A stretch of DNA of 64,000 nucleotides from Kocuria palustris (GTDB lineage: Bacteria > Actinomycetota > Actinomycetes > Actinomycetales > Micrococcaceae): assembly GCF_016907795.1 (NCBI RefSeq), contig NZ_JAFBCR010000001.1, positions 1,488,001 through 1,552,000 on the forward strand, written 5' to 3'. Under the pieces are notes generated by a model, which ran no database searches, was not told the origin of the DNA, and saw only the letters and a program-made list of their open reading frames with translations. Position 1 is the first letter of the stretch, and each line of letters starts with the position of its first letter. The position numbers and the translations under genes were made by a program. This document shows positions 51,000 to 60,118 of this stretch, piece by piece.

Positions 51000-52439
51000 A
51001 TGTCCACCTACACCTCACCGATGTCCCTGGGAGGGCATACGGCCAACATGGGTGCTGTCCTGCGGATCAGCCTGGTGGCCGCCATGGGCGGCTTCCTGTT
51101 CGGCTACGACTCCGCGGTGATCAATGGCGCCACCGGCGCCATGCAGGAGTACTTCGACGTCTCCCCCGGCGCCCTGGGCTCGGCCGTGGCCTCCGCTCTG
51201 CTGGGTGCGGCCGCCGGCGCGTTCTTCGGCGGGCGGCTGGCGGACAGCATCGGCCGTGTGAAGGTCATGCGGATCGCGGCGATCCTGTTCCTGGTCTCAG
51301 CGATCTTCTGCGCCTGGGACCCGTTCTTCACGGATGACACCGCCGGGTTTGCGTGGCTGATCTTCTGGCGCGTGGTCGGCGGCGTGGGCGTGGGCGTGGC
51401 CTCGATCATCGCCCCGGCCTACATCGCCGAGGTGGCACCGGCGGATGTCCGCGGCCGCCTGGGCTCGCTGCAGCAGCTGGGCATCGTGACCGGCATCTTC
51501 GCCTCCCAGATCGTCAACCGCATCATCGTGGGGATCGCCGGCTCCGCCGACGGTCATGTCCTGGGCGGCATGGATGCCTGGCGCCTCATGTTCCTGGTCT
51601 GCGCCCTGCCTGCCGCGCTGTACCTGATCGGGGCGTTCATGATCCCCGAGTCTCCGCGCTGGCTCGTGGGCCAGGGCCGCCGCGACGAAGCCCTGCGCAT
51701 CATGACGCACCTGCAGGGCGAGGGCCCCGCGGTGCACCGCCTGGGAATCATCGACAAGACCCTCGACTCGGAGCGCAAGCCGCGCTTCTCCGATCTGCGC
51801 GGCGCCGTGGCCGGCCTGAAGCCCGTCGTGTGGGTGGGCCTGGGCCTGGCCGTGCTGCAGCAGCTGGTCGGCATCAACGTGATCTTCTACTACTCCAACC
51901 AGCTCTGGCAGTCCGTGGGCTTCCAGGAGTCGGACGCCTTCACGATCTCCACGATCACCTCGGTGACCAACGTGGTGGTGACTCTCGTGGCCATCGCCCT
52001 GGTGGACAGGATCGGGCGCAAGAAGCTGCTGCTGATCGGCTCGGCCGGCATGGCGCTGACCCTGGGCACCATGGCCGTCGTGTTCTCGACCGCCACGATC
52101 ACCGACGCCGGCCCCGTCCTGGGCGACACCGCCGGCCCGATCGCGCTGGTCGCCGCCAACCTGTACGTCGTGTTCTTCGGCGTCTCGTGGGGCCCGGTCA
52201 TGTGGGTCCTGCTGGGCGAGATGTTCCCCAACAAGATCCGCGGCGCCGCGCTGGCCGTCGCCGGTCTGGTGCAGTGGCTGGCCAACTGGGCCGTCACCGC
52301 GTCCTTCCCGGTGCTCTCCGAGGCCTCCCTGGTGCTGGCCTACGGCCTGTACGCGTTCTTCGCGGTGGTATCGCTGATCTTCACCGCCAAGGCGGTGCGC
52401 GAGACCAAGGGCGTCGAGCTGGAGGACATGCAGAACTGA
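51000..52439 (+). CDS. sugar:H+ symporter, MFS sugar porter family
   Basis: The 479-residue protein has 12 helices with sugar porter signatures: GGFLFGYDSAVINGA at helix 1, GRLADSIGRVKVM (loop 2-3), RVVGGVGVGVASIIAPAYIAEVAP (family signature 2), PESPRWLVGQGRRDEA, QQLVGINVIFYYSNQLW (helix 7) and VDRIGRKKLL. It should import a hexose, pentose or inositol with protons; xylose/galactose-type porters are closest in motif, but the sugar is not predictable. AAAGGAG lies 5 nt before the ATG at 51000. Confidence 0.95.
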   Translation: MSTYTSPMSLGGHTANMGAVLRISLVAAMGGFLFGYDSAVINGATGAMQEYFDVSPGALGSAVASALLGAAAGAFFGGRLADSIGRVKVMRIAAILFLVSAIFCAWDPFFTDDTAGFAWLIFWRVVGGVGVGVASIIAPAYIAEVAPADVRGRLGSLQQLGIVTGIFASQIVNRIIVGIAGSADGHVLGGMDAWRLMFLVCALPAALYLIGAFMIPESPRWLVGQGRRDEALRIMTHLQGEGPAVHRLGIIDKTLDSERKPRFSDLRGAVAGLKPVVWVGLGLAVLQQLVGINVIFYYSNQLWQSVGFQESDAFTISTITSVTNVVVTLVAIALVDRIGRKKLLLIGSAGMALTLGTMAVVFSTATITDAGPVLGDTAGPIALVAANLYVVFFGVSWGPVMWVLLGEMFPNKIRGAALAVAGLVQWLANWAVTASFPVLSEASLVLAYGLYAFFAVVSLIFTAKAVRETKGVELEDMQN

Positions 52440-52459
52440 TCTGCGGCTGACCTTCCGCA

Positions 52460-52507
52460 AGGGCCCGACGCCCGCGCACCTGAGACGGTGCGCGGGCGTC
52501 GGGCCCT
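52460..52507. terminator. 21-bp bidirectional hairpin
   Basis: A perfect 21-bp stem (52460-52480 with 52487-52507) and 6-nt loop lie between the convergent sugar symporter and arsC genes. Confidence 0.85.
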
Positions 52508-52561
52508 CGTCGTGCGGGGGACTCGCAGGACGACGACGCCCGCGCGCCCCGTCCTTGCAGA

Positions 52562-52996
52562 TCAGCTCTCGGGGGTTGCGGTGAGCTCCTGGAGCAGGTG
52601 CTGGACGCGGGCGTCGATGTCGTCGCGGATCAGGCGCATGCGCTCCATGCCCTCGATCCCGCGCGCAGACGGCTCGTCGGTCTCCCAGGTCTCCAGCCGA
52701 CCGTCGAGCGGGATCTCGGTGTCGAGCCTGGCCTCGGTGCCCAGCACCACCACGCAGTCGGCGCGGCGCAGGAGCTCGGGATCGATCGGGCTGGGCCGCC
52801 CCTGGGACATGTCCGCGCCGAGCTCGGCGACGGCCTCCACGGACTGCGCGTTGAGCTTGCTGCCGGGCTCGGTGCCTGCCGAGCTGACGCGGACGGCGCC
52901 CTGGGCTCGGTGGTCCATCAGCGCTGCGGCCATCTGGGACTTGCCGCCGTTGCGGACGCAGACGAAGAGGATCTCGGGACGGGTGTCGTCGTTCAT
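52562..52996 (-). CDS. arsC: arsenate reductase, low-molecular-weight phosphatase type
   Basis: The 144-residue protein is of the LMW-phosphatase fold: [19 protein letters not shown] has the P-loop C13-x5, here ending in Lys rather than the common Arg. In actinobacteria ArsC uses mycothiol and mycoredoxin to reduce arsenate to arsenite, which the neighbouring Acr3 then exports. It lies 25 nt downstream of acr3 on the same strand, so it is probably the second gene of an acr3-arsC operon. A family role as a generic protein phosphatase is not excluded. Confidence 0.88.
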   Translation of the reverse strand: MNDDTRPEILFVCVRNGGKSQMAAALMDHRAQGAVRVSSAGTEPGSKLNAQSVEAVAELGADMSQGRPSPIDPELLRRADCVVVLGTEARLDTEIPLDGRLETWETDEPSARGIEGMERMRLIRDDIDARVQHLLQELTATPES

Positions 52997-53021
52997 CGGA
53001 CGCTCCTGGAGGTGGGTCGGT

Positions 53022-54122
53022 TCAGGCGCGGAAGGCCGGCGCGGTGGGGTCCCCGGGGAAGAGCCTGCGCCCTGCCCAGAGGCTGACGTAGACGAGGCCC
53101 ACCAGCACGGGCACCTCGATCAGCGGGCCGACCACTCCCGCCAGCGCCTGGCCCGAGGTCACGCCGAACGTGCCGATCGACACGGCGATGGCCAGCTCGA
53201 AGTTGTTGCCGGCGGCGGTGAAGGCCACTGTCGTCGAGTGGGCGTAGTCCAAGCCCGCGGCCCGGGAGGCCAGCAGCGCCAGGGCGAACATGACCACGAA
53301 GTAGGCCAGCAGCGGCAGCGCGATCCGCGCGACGTCCCACGGGGAAGAGGTGATCGCCTGGCCCTGCAGCGCGAACAGCAGCACGATGGTGAACAGCAGC
53401 CCGCGCAGCGCCCAGGGGCCCAGGCGCGGCAGGAACGACTCCTCGTACCACTGCCGCCCCTTGGCCCGCTCCCCCAGCACGCGCGTGAGGAAGCCGGCGA
53501 GCAGCGGGATGCCCAGGAAGACGAGCACGCTGAGCACGATCGCCCCGACCGAGAACTCAACGGAGGTCGTCGCCAGGCCCAGCCAGGAGGGCAGGACTTG
53601 CAGATAGAACCAGCCCAGCGCGCCGAAGGCGATGACCTGGAAGACGGAGTTGACCGCCACCAGGACCGCCGCGGCCTCGCGGTCGCCGCAGGCCAGGTCG
53701 TTCCAGATCAGCACCATGGCGATGCAGCGTGCCAGCCCCACGATGATCAGGCCCGTGCGGTACTCGGGCAGATCGGGCAGCAGCAGCCAGGCCAGGGCGA
53801 ACATCAGCGCCGGGCCCACGACCCAGTTCAGCACCAGCGAGGTCCCCATGAGGCGGGGGTCGGCGGCGATGCGGCGGGTCTCGTCGTAGCGGACCTTGGC
53901 CAGCACCGGGTACATCATCACGAGCAGCCCCACCGCGATCGGCAGGGAGACGCCTGCAATCGAGACGGACTCGAGCGCGGTGTCCAGACCCGGGATCAGC
54001 CGCCCCAGGGCCAGGCCCAGCGCCATGGCCAGCAGGATCCACACCGGCAGCCAGCGATCGGTGAAGGACATGGCCTGCATGACGGGCTGGTCGGGGGCGG
54101 TCGTCGCAGCGTCAGCAGCCAT
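53022..54122 (-). CDS. acr3: arsenite efflux transporter, Acr3 type
   Basis: The 366-residue permease has about 10 helices and matches Acr3/ArsB-3: [56 protein letters not shown] with the conserved Cys in helix 4, and [21 protein letters not shown]. It exports arsenite (and antimonite) by proton antiport. The ATG at 54122 is divergent from arsR with 81 nt between; an alternative start at M15 is possible. It is the first gene of the minus-strand operon with arsC. Confidence 0.95.
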   Translation of the reverse strand: MAADAATTAPDQPVMQAMSFTDRWLPVWILLAMALGLALGRLIPGLDTALESVSIAGVSLPIAVGLLVMMYPVLAKVRYDETRRIAADPRLMGTSLVLNWVVGPALMFALAWLLLPDLPEYRTGLIIVGLARCIAMVLIWNDLACGDREAAAVLVAVNSVFQVIAFGALGWFYLQVLPSWLGLATTSVEFSVGAIVLSVLVFLGIPLLAGFLTRVLGERAKGRQWYEESFLPRLGPWALRGLLFTIVLLFALQGQAITSSPWDVARIALPLLAYFVVMFALALLASRAAGLDYAHSTTVAFTAAGNNFELAIAVSIGTFGVTSGQALAGVVGPLIEVPVLVGLVYVSLWAGRRLFPGDPTAPAFRA

Positions 54123-54159
54123 GGAGCGCGGGCCTCTCAGATCGATGGATGTCGATGGA

Positions 54160-54203
54160 AGGCTACGTCTTCATATCGACGTTCGTCAATGTATTGTAAG
54201 GGC
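54160..54203 (+). promoter_or_regulatory. arsR promoter and operator
   Basis: TATTGT (54192-54197) ends 6 nt before the arsR ATG (leaderless). Upstream, the AT-rich imperfect inverted repeat around 54171-54196 (CATATCGAC ... GTCAATGTAT) fits ArsR operators and could shut off both divergent units. Confidence 0.6.
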
Positions 54204-54572
54204 ATGAGCGCCATCGCACGCGAGCAGAGCACAGAGGGCACACAGGCCATGGCATCCGGCCAGGAGTGCTGCTCGCTGTCCGCCGGTCCGCTGAGCTCCG
54301 CGGACGCCGAGCGCTCCGCTTCCATGTTCAAGGCACTGGGCGATCCCATGCGCCTTCGACTGCTCTCCCACGTGGCCGCGCAGGGCTGCGAGTCCGTATG
54401 CGCCTGCGATCTCACGGAGCCACTGGGGATCAGCCAGCCCACGGTGAGCCATCACATGAAGCGCCTCGTGGAGGCCGGCCTGATCGTCCGGGAGCAGCGG
54501 GGCCGCTGGGCGCACTACAGCGTGGTGCCCGAGGCCTTCGCGCGGCTGCGCCAGGTGCTCGACCTGCGCTGA
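54204..54572 (+). CDS. arsR: ArsR-family arsenic-sensing repressor
   Basis: The 122-residue repressor has the ArsR winged helix: SMFKALGDPMRLRLLSHVAAQ, then the As(III)-sensing C-x-x-x-C-x-C-D box CESVCACDLTEPLG, recognition helix ISQPTVSHHMKRLVEAGL and wing REQRGRWAHYSV. It binds its operator in the intergenic region and dissociates on arsenite, releasing acr3-arsC and itself. Its extended N-terminus has a CC pair. The ATG is 6 nt after a TATTGT box. Confidence 0.94.
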   Translation: MSAIAREQSTEGTQAMASGQECCSLSAGPLSSADAERSASMFKALGDPMRLRLLSHVAAQGCESVCACDLTEPLGISQPTVSHHMKRLVEAGLIVREQRGRWAHYSVVPEAFARLRQVLDLR

Positions 54573-54574
54573 GC

Positions 54575-54590
54575 GACCCGCGCGCGGGTC
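54575..54590. terminator. 16-nt palindrome between convergent genes
   Basis: GACCCGCG and its complement form a 16-nt palindrome in the 16-nt gap between arsR and the convergent exporter; the right arm reaches the stop of the latter. Confidence 0.5.
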
Positions 54591-56040
54591 AATCCTTCAG
54601 CGGGTGCGCGGCCTCGTCGCGCGCCATGCGGAAGGCGAGCCACACGACGACGGCCATCACCGCCGGCACGATCGCCGCGGCCGCGAAGATGATCTCCACG
54701 GCCACCACCGTGGACAGGGGCCCGACGACGGCCATGGACACCGGCATGAGCAACAGGGAGACGAAGAAGTCCAGGCTGGAGACGCGTCCGAGCATCCGTG
54801 CCGGCACGCGGCGCTGCAGCAGGGTCCCCCACAGGACCTGGCCGATGCCGTCGGTGGCGCCCACCACGATCATGATCGCGACCAGGACCACCCAGGACTC
54901 GGTGGAGCCCACGAAGAGCAGCGGCAGCGTGCCGAAGCCCCAGGCCACCATGATCCAGGTCAGGTAGCGCCGCGGCAGGGGCATCCCGGAGATCACCAGC
55001 GCCCCGACGGCCGAGGCCGCCCCGGTGATGCCCAGCAGCAGCCCGACCTGAGCGGCGCCGCCGCCGAAGGAGTCACGCACCACGAACGGCAGCAGGACCT
55101 CGAGCGGGCCGATGAAGCAGAACACGGAGATGACCGCGAAGATCAGGGTGCCCATCAGCCACGCGGTGCGCCGGACGTAGGAGACGCCGTCCATCATGTC
55201 GGCGAGCATGGAGCGCAGCCCGCCGGACGGGGCTGCGGCGGGATCGGGCGGGAAGAGGGTGACGGGCTCGTCGTCGCCGTCCTGCCGATGAGCCTGGGCC
55301 CCGGTGACCAGCGGGTCCGCCGACGGCAGCTGCGGGAGCTGGCCCGTGACCGGGTCAGGGACCAGCTCCGGCACGCGCAGCCTCAGGATGATCGCCACAG
55401 CCACCGCATAGCACAGCGCGACCATGGCGAAGCCGGCGGTCGGCGAGAGCGCCGCGGCCAGCAGACCGGCCAGCGCGGGCCCGGCGGCCGTCTGCAGCAG
55501 GGGCCGTGCGGAGCCCTCCAGGCCGTTGGCCGCCAGCAGCGCCTCGGCCGGCAGCAGCCGCGGCAGCGAGGCGGAGTAGGACGGGTAGAAGATCCCTACG
55601 CCCGCGAAGATCAGGAACGACGACGCCGCCAGCAGCCCCACGCTCAGCATCCCCGTGGCGCTGAGGATCGCGGTGACGGCGGTGACGAGCGTGGAGGAGA
55701 TCAGCACGCCGCGCAGGACCAGGTGCGGCGGGAAGCGGTCGGCCACGACCCCGCCGATCAGCGCGAACATCACCACGCCCACCGCGCCGGTGGCCGAGAC
55801 CACGGAGAGCTCGACCGGGGAGCCGCCCTGGGCCATGACCTGGAAGACGATGGTCAGCGCCCAGGTGCCCTGCGCGAGCACCACGGCGAGCATGGCCGCA
55901 GCCAGCCGCGGGTAGCCCGCATGACTGAAGGGGGCCACGGCCCGCCGCGCGGCCCGGGAGGCTCCCGCCAGCCGACGACGCCCGCCCTGGCTCGGTTCGG
56001 GCTCAGGCGTGGGATGCGGCGACTGGTCGTTCGGGGTCAT
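54589..56040 (-). CDS. MFS exporter, enterobactin-exporter-like
   Basis: The 483-residue protein has 12 predicted helices and belongs to the MFS_3/EntS-like group: FQVMAQGGSPVELSVVSATG at helix 2, LIGGVVADRFPPHLVLRG (motif A), and a large cytoplasmic loop (about 225-270) in mid-protein with many Pro and Asp. Substrates in this group include siderophores and drugs; nothing nearby shows which. TAGACT (56048-56053, minus strand) ends 7 nt before the ATG at 56040, the leaderless pattern. Confidence 0.88.
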   Translation of the reverse strand: MTPNDQSPHPTPEPEPSQGGRRRLAGASRAARRAVAPFSHAGYPRLAAAMLAVVLAQGTWALTIVFQVMAQGGSPVELSVVSATGAVGVVMFALIGGVVADRFPPHLVLRGVLISSTLVTAVTAILSATGMLSVGLLAASSFLIFAGVGIFYPSYSASLPRLLPAEALLAANGLEGSARPLLQTAAGPALAGLLAAALSPTAGFAMVALCYAVAVAIILRLRVPELVPDPVTGQLPQLPSADPLVTGAQAHRQDGDDEPVTLFPPDPAAAPSGGLRSMLADMMDGVSYVRRTAWLMGTLIFAVISVFCFIGPLEVLLPFVVRDSFGGGAAQVGLLLGITGAASAVGALVISGMPLPRRYLTWIMVAWGFGTLPLLFVGSTESWVVLVAIMIVVGATDGIGQVLWGTLLQRRVPARMLGRVSSLDFFVSLLLMPVSMAVVGPLSTVVAVEIIFAAAAIVPAVMAVVVWLAFRMARDEAAHPLKD

Positions 56041-56111
56041 CGCGGGAAGTCTAGATGCTGGCGGTCAGGGGCCGACCGGGCTGCGCTTGGGCAGCCTGGG
56101 CCGGCTCGGCG

Positions 56112-56303
56112 CTACAGCAGCCCGCGGATCACGAGGACAAGCCCCACCACAGCGAGCAGGGCGCCCATCACGCCCATGGGGAGCATGATCCGCGGACCGC
56201 CGCGCGCAATCCCCTTGTTGATGAAGTGCTTCTGGAACAGGTAGGCCATGACCACCGACAGGCAGCCGATAGCCAGGAGAGGGACTCCGAACGGGTCGAT
56301 CAT
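56112..56303 (-). CDS. small two-helix membrane protein
   Basis: The 63-residue protein is almost entirely membrane: helices at about 7-24 (VPLLAIGCLSVVMAYLFQ) and 40-60 (IMLPMGVMGALLAVVGLVLV), with a short basic loop between. Its family is unknown. GAGGA is 4 nt before the ATG at 56303. It lies 71 nt upstream of the exporter gene on the same strand but the exporter has its own -10, so independent transcription is likely. Confidence 0.6.
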   Translation of the reverse strand: MIDPFGVPLLAIGCLSVVMAYLFQKHFINKGIARGGPRIMLPMGVMGALLAVVGLVLVIRGLL

Positions 56304-57105
56304 TTTTCCTCAATCACGTGCGAACAGGATTTGCCGAAACTATTTTGAATTGCGCTCATTGCTCATAAAGAAGCCAACAGTTCCGGCGATACCCACAGCA
56401 CCAGGGCGATTATTCGCCAGTCACCGACCACAACACCCGCTACCACCAGGAACACAGACTGCAGCATCCACACCGCAGTCGATCCCGAATATCTTCTCCT
56501 GCCCGGATGATTGCGCACTTTCAAACACCCCCCCTTGCGCCCATGCGACCCTCGCGGCGATTCCACCCAAGACAATCCATCAGCCAGCACAACCCACGAT
56601 AGTCTTGATCAGAATTACTGCAGTGGCAGCTACGTCACCTTCGACCCCGCCCTGTCTGTCCTGTCTGTGAACGCTTCTCGACAAAGTCGAATATGGCCGT
56701 GAACACCAGGACCCCAAACCCTGATGAGACCCCAAGCCAAAGCTGAGAATAGATGGCGTATGCAATAAATCCCAGCCCGCCAAGCGCCATATATATGGCA
56801 TTTGTGATAGTTGCGCGCCTCAAGGCTTTGCCGTCTCGACGGAATGCGCCCGCTGCACTCGAGAGCTAGGCGTCGAATATCGATGAGGAACCAACAGTAC
56901 AGGCATCAGAACCGCCCATCAGAGAAGGAGGGTGCGTCACGATGCCCCCAAGGCGAGGGCTCACGGGATCTGACCCAGTGGACAGTCAACGCCCGTGGAA
57001 GAGGTTTGACCACGAAGGTGGGAGACAGGTCTCACTGAGCGCCCTTCACAACCCCCAGAAATTCCCTGCGCCCTTGGGAACGACACAGATATCTGGCGTC
57101 AAACG
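56304..57105. other. 800-bp lower-GC stretch without an intact gene
   Basis: The stretch is visibly less GC-rich and its codons differ from those of its neighbours. On the minus strand it holds a decayed membrane-protein-like region (56416-56823). On the plus strand AGAAGGAGGG precedes an ATG at 56942 opening an 88-codon frame with no recognisable features, running into the next gene's 3' end. A CCTGTCTGT 9-mer is duplicated in tandem at 56651-56668. Confidence 0.5.
56416..56823 (-). pseudogene. decayed small membrane protein(s)
   Basis: The minus strand contains hydrophobic pieces in different frames. One frame (56635-56823) gives MALGGLGFIAYAIYSQLWLG followed by FGVLVFTAIFDFVEKRS. The next frame gives VAATAVILIKTIVGCAG, a TGA, then WIVLGGIAARVAWAQGG in register. 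The 9-bp tandem duplication at 56651-56668 sits at the frame change. This looks like a gene broken by a shift and an in-frame stop, with no ribosome site for the first piece. The family is unknown. Confidence 0.35.
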
Positions 57106-58629
57106 TCAACCCGAGCAGTCCAGAGCGGTGATGCCGAACCGCGTGCTCGCATCATGGCCCGTCACCGAGCAGCCCCGAGCCTCGAGAGACTCGACCACCG
57201 TCTGGTGATATTCGTTCGAGTGATAGGAGACGACAGCCGTCCTTCCGTGAACAGGCACTTCCCACGCCATCCATCCCTCCCGGTTGATGCCCCAGAGAGT
57301 GTCCGAGGACAGTCGATCCTCCGCGAGCATGGGGTCTTCGATGGGATGGTCCAACGGATACGCGTAGATGAGGCTCCGGTCCACGGCTTCCATGAAGATC
57401 ACCGATTCGGGGTCGCCCAAGAACTCTGCGGCCGTGCGGTACTCATGGCCGATCTTGGCCTCCGCTTCTTTCTGCCCGACCAGAGAGGGGATGAATCCCA
57501 CCACCAGCACCCCGATCAAGACCATGCGAAGTGCGCGAGACGGAAGCGTCGTCAGGCTCAGCGCAAGCAGTGCGACGACGACTGGTGCCGCGAAGGCCAG
57601 ATACCTCTCGGTGTAGAGCTGCATGCCCACGATTCGAGCGAGCAGAAGAGCGACCGCAGGCAAGAGGGCATAGGCCAGGAGCCACCTCGTCAGCCCTCGG
57701 TCCCGAGATCGGATAAGCCCGACAATCACGATGACTGCGCTCAGCAGCGCCAGCCACGGAGCCAGGGCGTGGCCGATGCCACCCCAATGCCCATCGGCGT
57801 TCGCCGGGCTGAAGAAGTACTGCGCCGCCATTCTCTGCAGCATCTCGGGAATCCCGCGATTGATCCAGGCGACCTGCTCGCTCTGCGAATAGGCGAGGAC
57901 GGCCAGCGGGGCGGCTGCGACGCCGACACCAGCAGCCGCCATCAGCGTGTGCAGGCCAGGCTTCCTGCCGGCCAGGACAGCTCTCAGCACGAACAGCGGC
58001 ACCACGAGCAACGAGTACATGGCGAAGCCGACCGCGAGGATCTGGGCGACTCCGAATCCCAGCAGATCAGCTCTGCGATACCCCCGCAGGTAGTTCTCGA
58101 AGCACCACAGCGCCACGACGCAGGCGAGCATGCCCATCGCATAGCCCCGGGCCTCCTGCCCGGCCCACGTCAGGCCCGGGAGTGCCGCAGCGAGAACTGC
58201 GGTCAGAACTCCGGAGATCACAGATCGAGAGACGCCCTCCCCTGTCACGGAGACGGCCCATCTCATGGTGGTCCTGGTGAGGAACCCGCTCATGAGAATG
58301 AGCGCGATGGCGGAAGGAGTCCGCATGGCCAGTTCGGACGTCCCGAAGACGGCCGCCCACGGGTGCATGAGCACGTAATACAGGGCGTGCACGGCATCGA
58401 CGTTGCGGAGCATCTGCAGAAGCTCAGGGAAAGGACGAGTCACCGCCGAGATCGTGGCGACTTCGTCGTGCCAGAACTCCGGCTGGGCGATGCCCCAGAA
58501 GGCTGTCCCGAAGCTCAGGGCCAGCGCAAGAGCAATGGGCCATCTCGGCAGTCGGTCCGCGGCTCCATTTTTCGACTCAGAGGTCTCTCGCCGATCGCCG
58601 TTGTCGGGGGCGGCAGTGCTCGAGAGCAT
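57106..58629 (-). CDS. GT-C fold glycosyltransferase, polyprenol-sugar dependent
   Basis: The 507-residue protein has about 11-12 helices and the GT-C signature at the first loop: the Asp-Glu pair in QPEFWHDEVATISAV (D55, E56), followed by HALYYVLMHPWA. It resembles PMT/ArnT-like and actinobacterial mannosyltransferases that take sugar from polyprenol phosphate and add it to lipid or protein on the outer face of the membrane. A ~120-residue extracytoplasmic C-terminal part follows the last helix. GGAGG lies 3 nt before the ATG. Divergent from the GT87 gene. Confidence 0.83.
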   Translation of the reverse strand: MLSSTAAPDNGDRRETSESKNGAADRLPRWPIALALALSFGTAFWGIAQPEFWHDEVATISAVTRPFPELLQMLRNVDAVHALYYVLMHPWAAVFGTSELAMRTPSAIALILMSGFLTRTTMRWAVSVTGEGVSRSVISGVLTAVLAAALPGLTWAGQEARGYAMGMLACVVALWCFENYLRGYRRADLLGFGVAQILAVGFAMYSLLVVPLFVLRAVLAGRKPGLHTLMAAAGVGVAAAPLAVLAYSQSEQVAWINRGIPEMLQRMAAQYFFSPANADGHWGGIGHALAPWLALLSAVIVIVGLIRSRDRGLTRWLLAYALLPAVALLLARIVGMQLYTERYLAFAAPVVVALLALSLTTLPSRALRMVLIGVLVVGFIPSLVGQKEAEAKIGHEYRTAAEFLGDPESVIFMEAVDRSLIYAYPLDHPIEDPMLAEDRLSSDTLWGINREGWMAWEVPVHGRTAVVSYHSNEYHQTVVESLEARGCSVTGHDASTRFGITALDCSG

Positions 58630-58788
58630 GATCCTCCAAGTCCTCGGGAACGGCGGGGCGGGGGCGACCCCCGCGCAGAACTCTCCGCGAGACCATGGTC
58701 ATCCAAGCGCCTTCTAGGATATCCCCGTTGCTGCCGCAGGCGGCGAGGACCCGTTCGAGGCCTTGTGCCCGAACTCCGAAGGAGACCG

Positions 58789-60081
58789 ATGTCGAGCACC
58801 CTCTGGCGAGCCCCCAGCACGGCCTCGTCGACCCATCCGGGTTCGCGGTGGGTGATGCGAGCCGGGATGGCAGTGATCGCGGTGCTCTTCGCGGCCTATA
58901 TGTCTGCGATCTACTGGGATGCACCGGGACTGGACATGGAGGTCTACTGGCGGGCGGCGCAGGTCCTCCACGGCCTGAACCCCGCGACTGACGAGCTCTA
59001 TGCCCCGTCGCTGGTGGAGACGCGGAAGTTCGAGCTGCCTTTCACCTACCCTCCATCGGCCGCGCTGCTGTTCTATCCCCTGGGCGGGATGAGCCTCGAA
59101 CAGGCATGGCATGTGATGTGCCTCGGCGGCTCGCTGGCGATGGTCGTTCTGGTGTGGCAGGCCCTGCGTCTCGCGCCTTTCTCACGCTCGTGGTTCGGTC
59201 TCCGGGTGGTTCCCACTCTCGTGGCGTTCTCCTTGGGCTGCCTGGCCGCCAGCCACCTCTACCCCGTGCGCTTCACGTTCTTCTACGGGCAGATCAACAC
59301 CCTCCTGGCGGTGCTGATCCTCGCCGATCTCACACGCCAGAGCACCCGTCGCCGTGCCGCGGGCTTCTTGACGGGGCTTGCCGCCGGGCTGAAGATCACG
59401 CCGGCCGCCATGGGCCTCGTTCCGCTGGCTCTGCAGCAGTGGCGGACGATCGCCGGCATGGCCGTCGGGTTCATGACCACGGTGGTGATTGCCGCCCTCT
59501 TCCTGCCCCGACAGGTGTTCTCGTACTTCACCGAGCAGCTGTGGTCCACGGACAGAGTGGGCGATGCCACCCGGCTGTCCAACCAGTCGCTGACGGGGAC
59601 GCTGTATCAGTGGGGTTTCCCAGAGGCATCCGTCCGCCCCCTGTGGCTGGTGCTGTCGCTGCTGCTGATCATGGCCGGGGGCCTGGCGATCCGTCGTCTC
59701 GCCCGCCATGACGACCTGTTCTCGGCCGTGTGCATCGGAGCCATGGTGATGCTGCTCATCTCGCCGATCTCCTGGGAGCACCACTGGGTCTGGGTACTGC
59801 CTCTGGCAGCGGCAGTCCTTCCGCATGCCCCCGCCCAGCGCACGCCCGTGGGCTGGGCCGTCTCCCTGGCGCTCTTCGCGGCACTGTGGTTCCTCTTCGC
59901 CAACAACCCCGCCCTGATCGCAGCCCACGTTCTGGGAGATCTGAACGCCGACTACTACTTCTACGCGGACAGCCGGCTGCAGGCTGTTGTGGCCACCATG
60001 CCTGTGCTGGCCGCGATCACCGCCGCCGCCTGGATCAGCCTGCGTCCGCAGGACGAGGCCCTGCTCCACGACGCGGCTTGA
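58789..60081 (+). CDS. GT87-type mannosyltransferase
   Basis: The 430-residue protein has about 10 helices and the GT87 pattern: GLDMEVYWRAAQVL in the first loop with the essential Asp (D49), LPFTYPPSAALLFYPLGG, and PISWEHHWVWVLPL. GT87 members such as PimE transfer alpha-1,2-mannose from polyprenol phosphate to PIM/lipoglycan precursors. The exact acceptor is unknown. GAAGGAG lies 4 nt before the ATG at 58789. The promoter region is shared with the divergent GT-C gene; the pair may act in one envelope-glycan pathway. Confidence 0.86.
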   Translation: MSSTLWRAPSTASSTHPGSRWVMRAGMAVIAVLFAAYMSAIYWDAPGLDMEVYWRAAQVLHGLNPATDELYAPSLVETRKFELPFTYPPSAALLFYPLGGMSLEQAWHVMCLGGSLAMVVLVWQALRLAPFSRSWFGLRVVPTLVAFSLGCLAASHLYPVRFTFFYGQINTLLAVLILADLTRQSTRRRAAGFLTGLAAGLKITPAAMGLVPLALQQWRTIAGMAVGFMTTVVIAALFLPRQVFSYFTEQLWSTDRVGDATRLSNQSLTGTLYQWGFPEASVRPLWLVLSLLLIMAGGLAIRRLARHDDLFSAVCIGAMVMLLISPISWEHHWVWVLPLAAAVLPHAPAQRTPVGWAVSLALFAALWFLFANNPALIAAHVLGDLNADYYFYADSRLQAVVATMPVLAAITAAAWISLRPQDEALLHDAA

Positions 60082-60118
60082 TCAGGCTGGCAGTCGTCCT
60101 CACCCCGACGACCGGCAG

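Noticed and set aside
56942-57208. 88-codon plus-strand ORF
   Set aside because: A good ribosome-site-like AAGGAGG precedes it, but spacing is long, there is no recognisable composition and it runs into the coding end of the GT-C gene.
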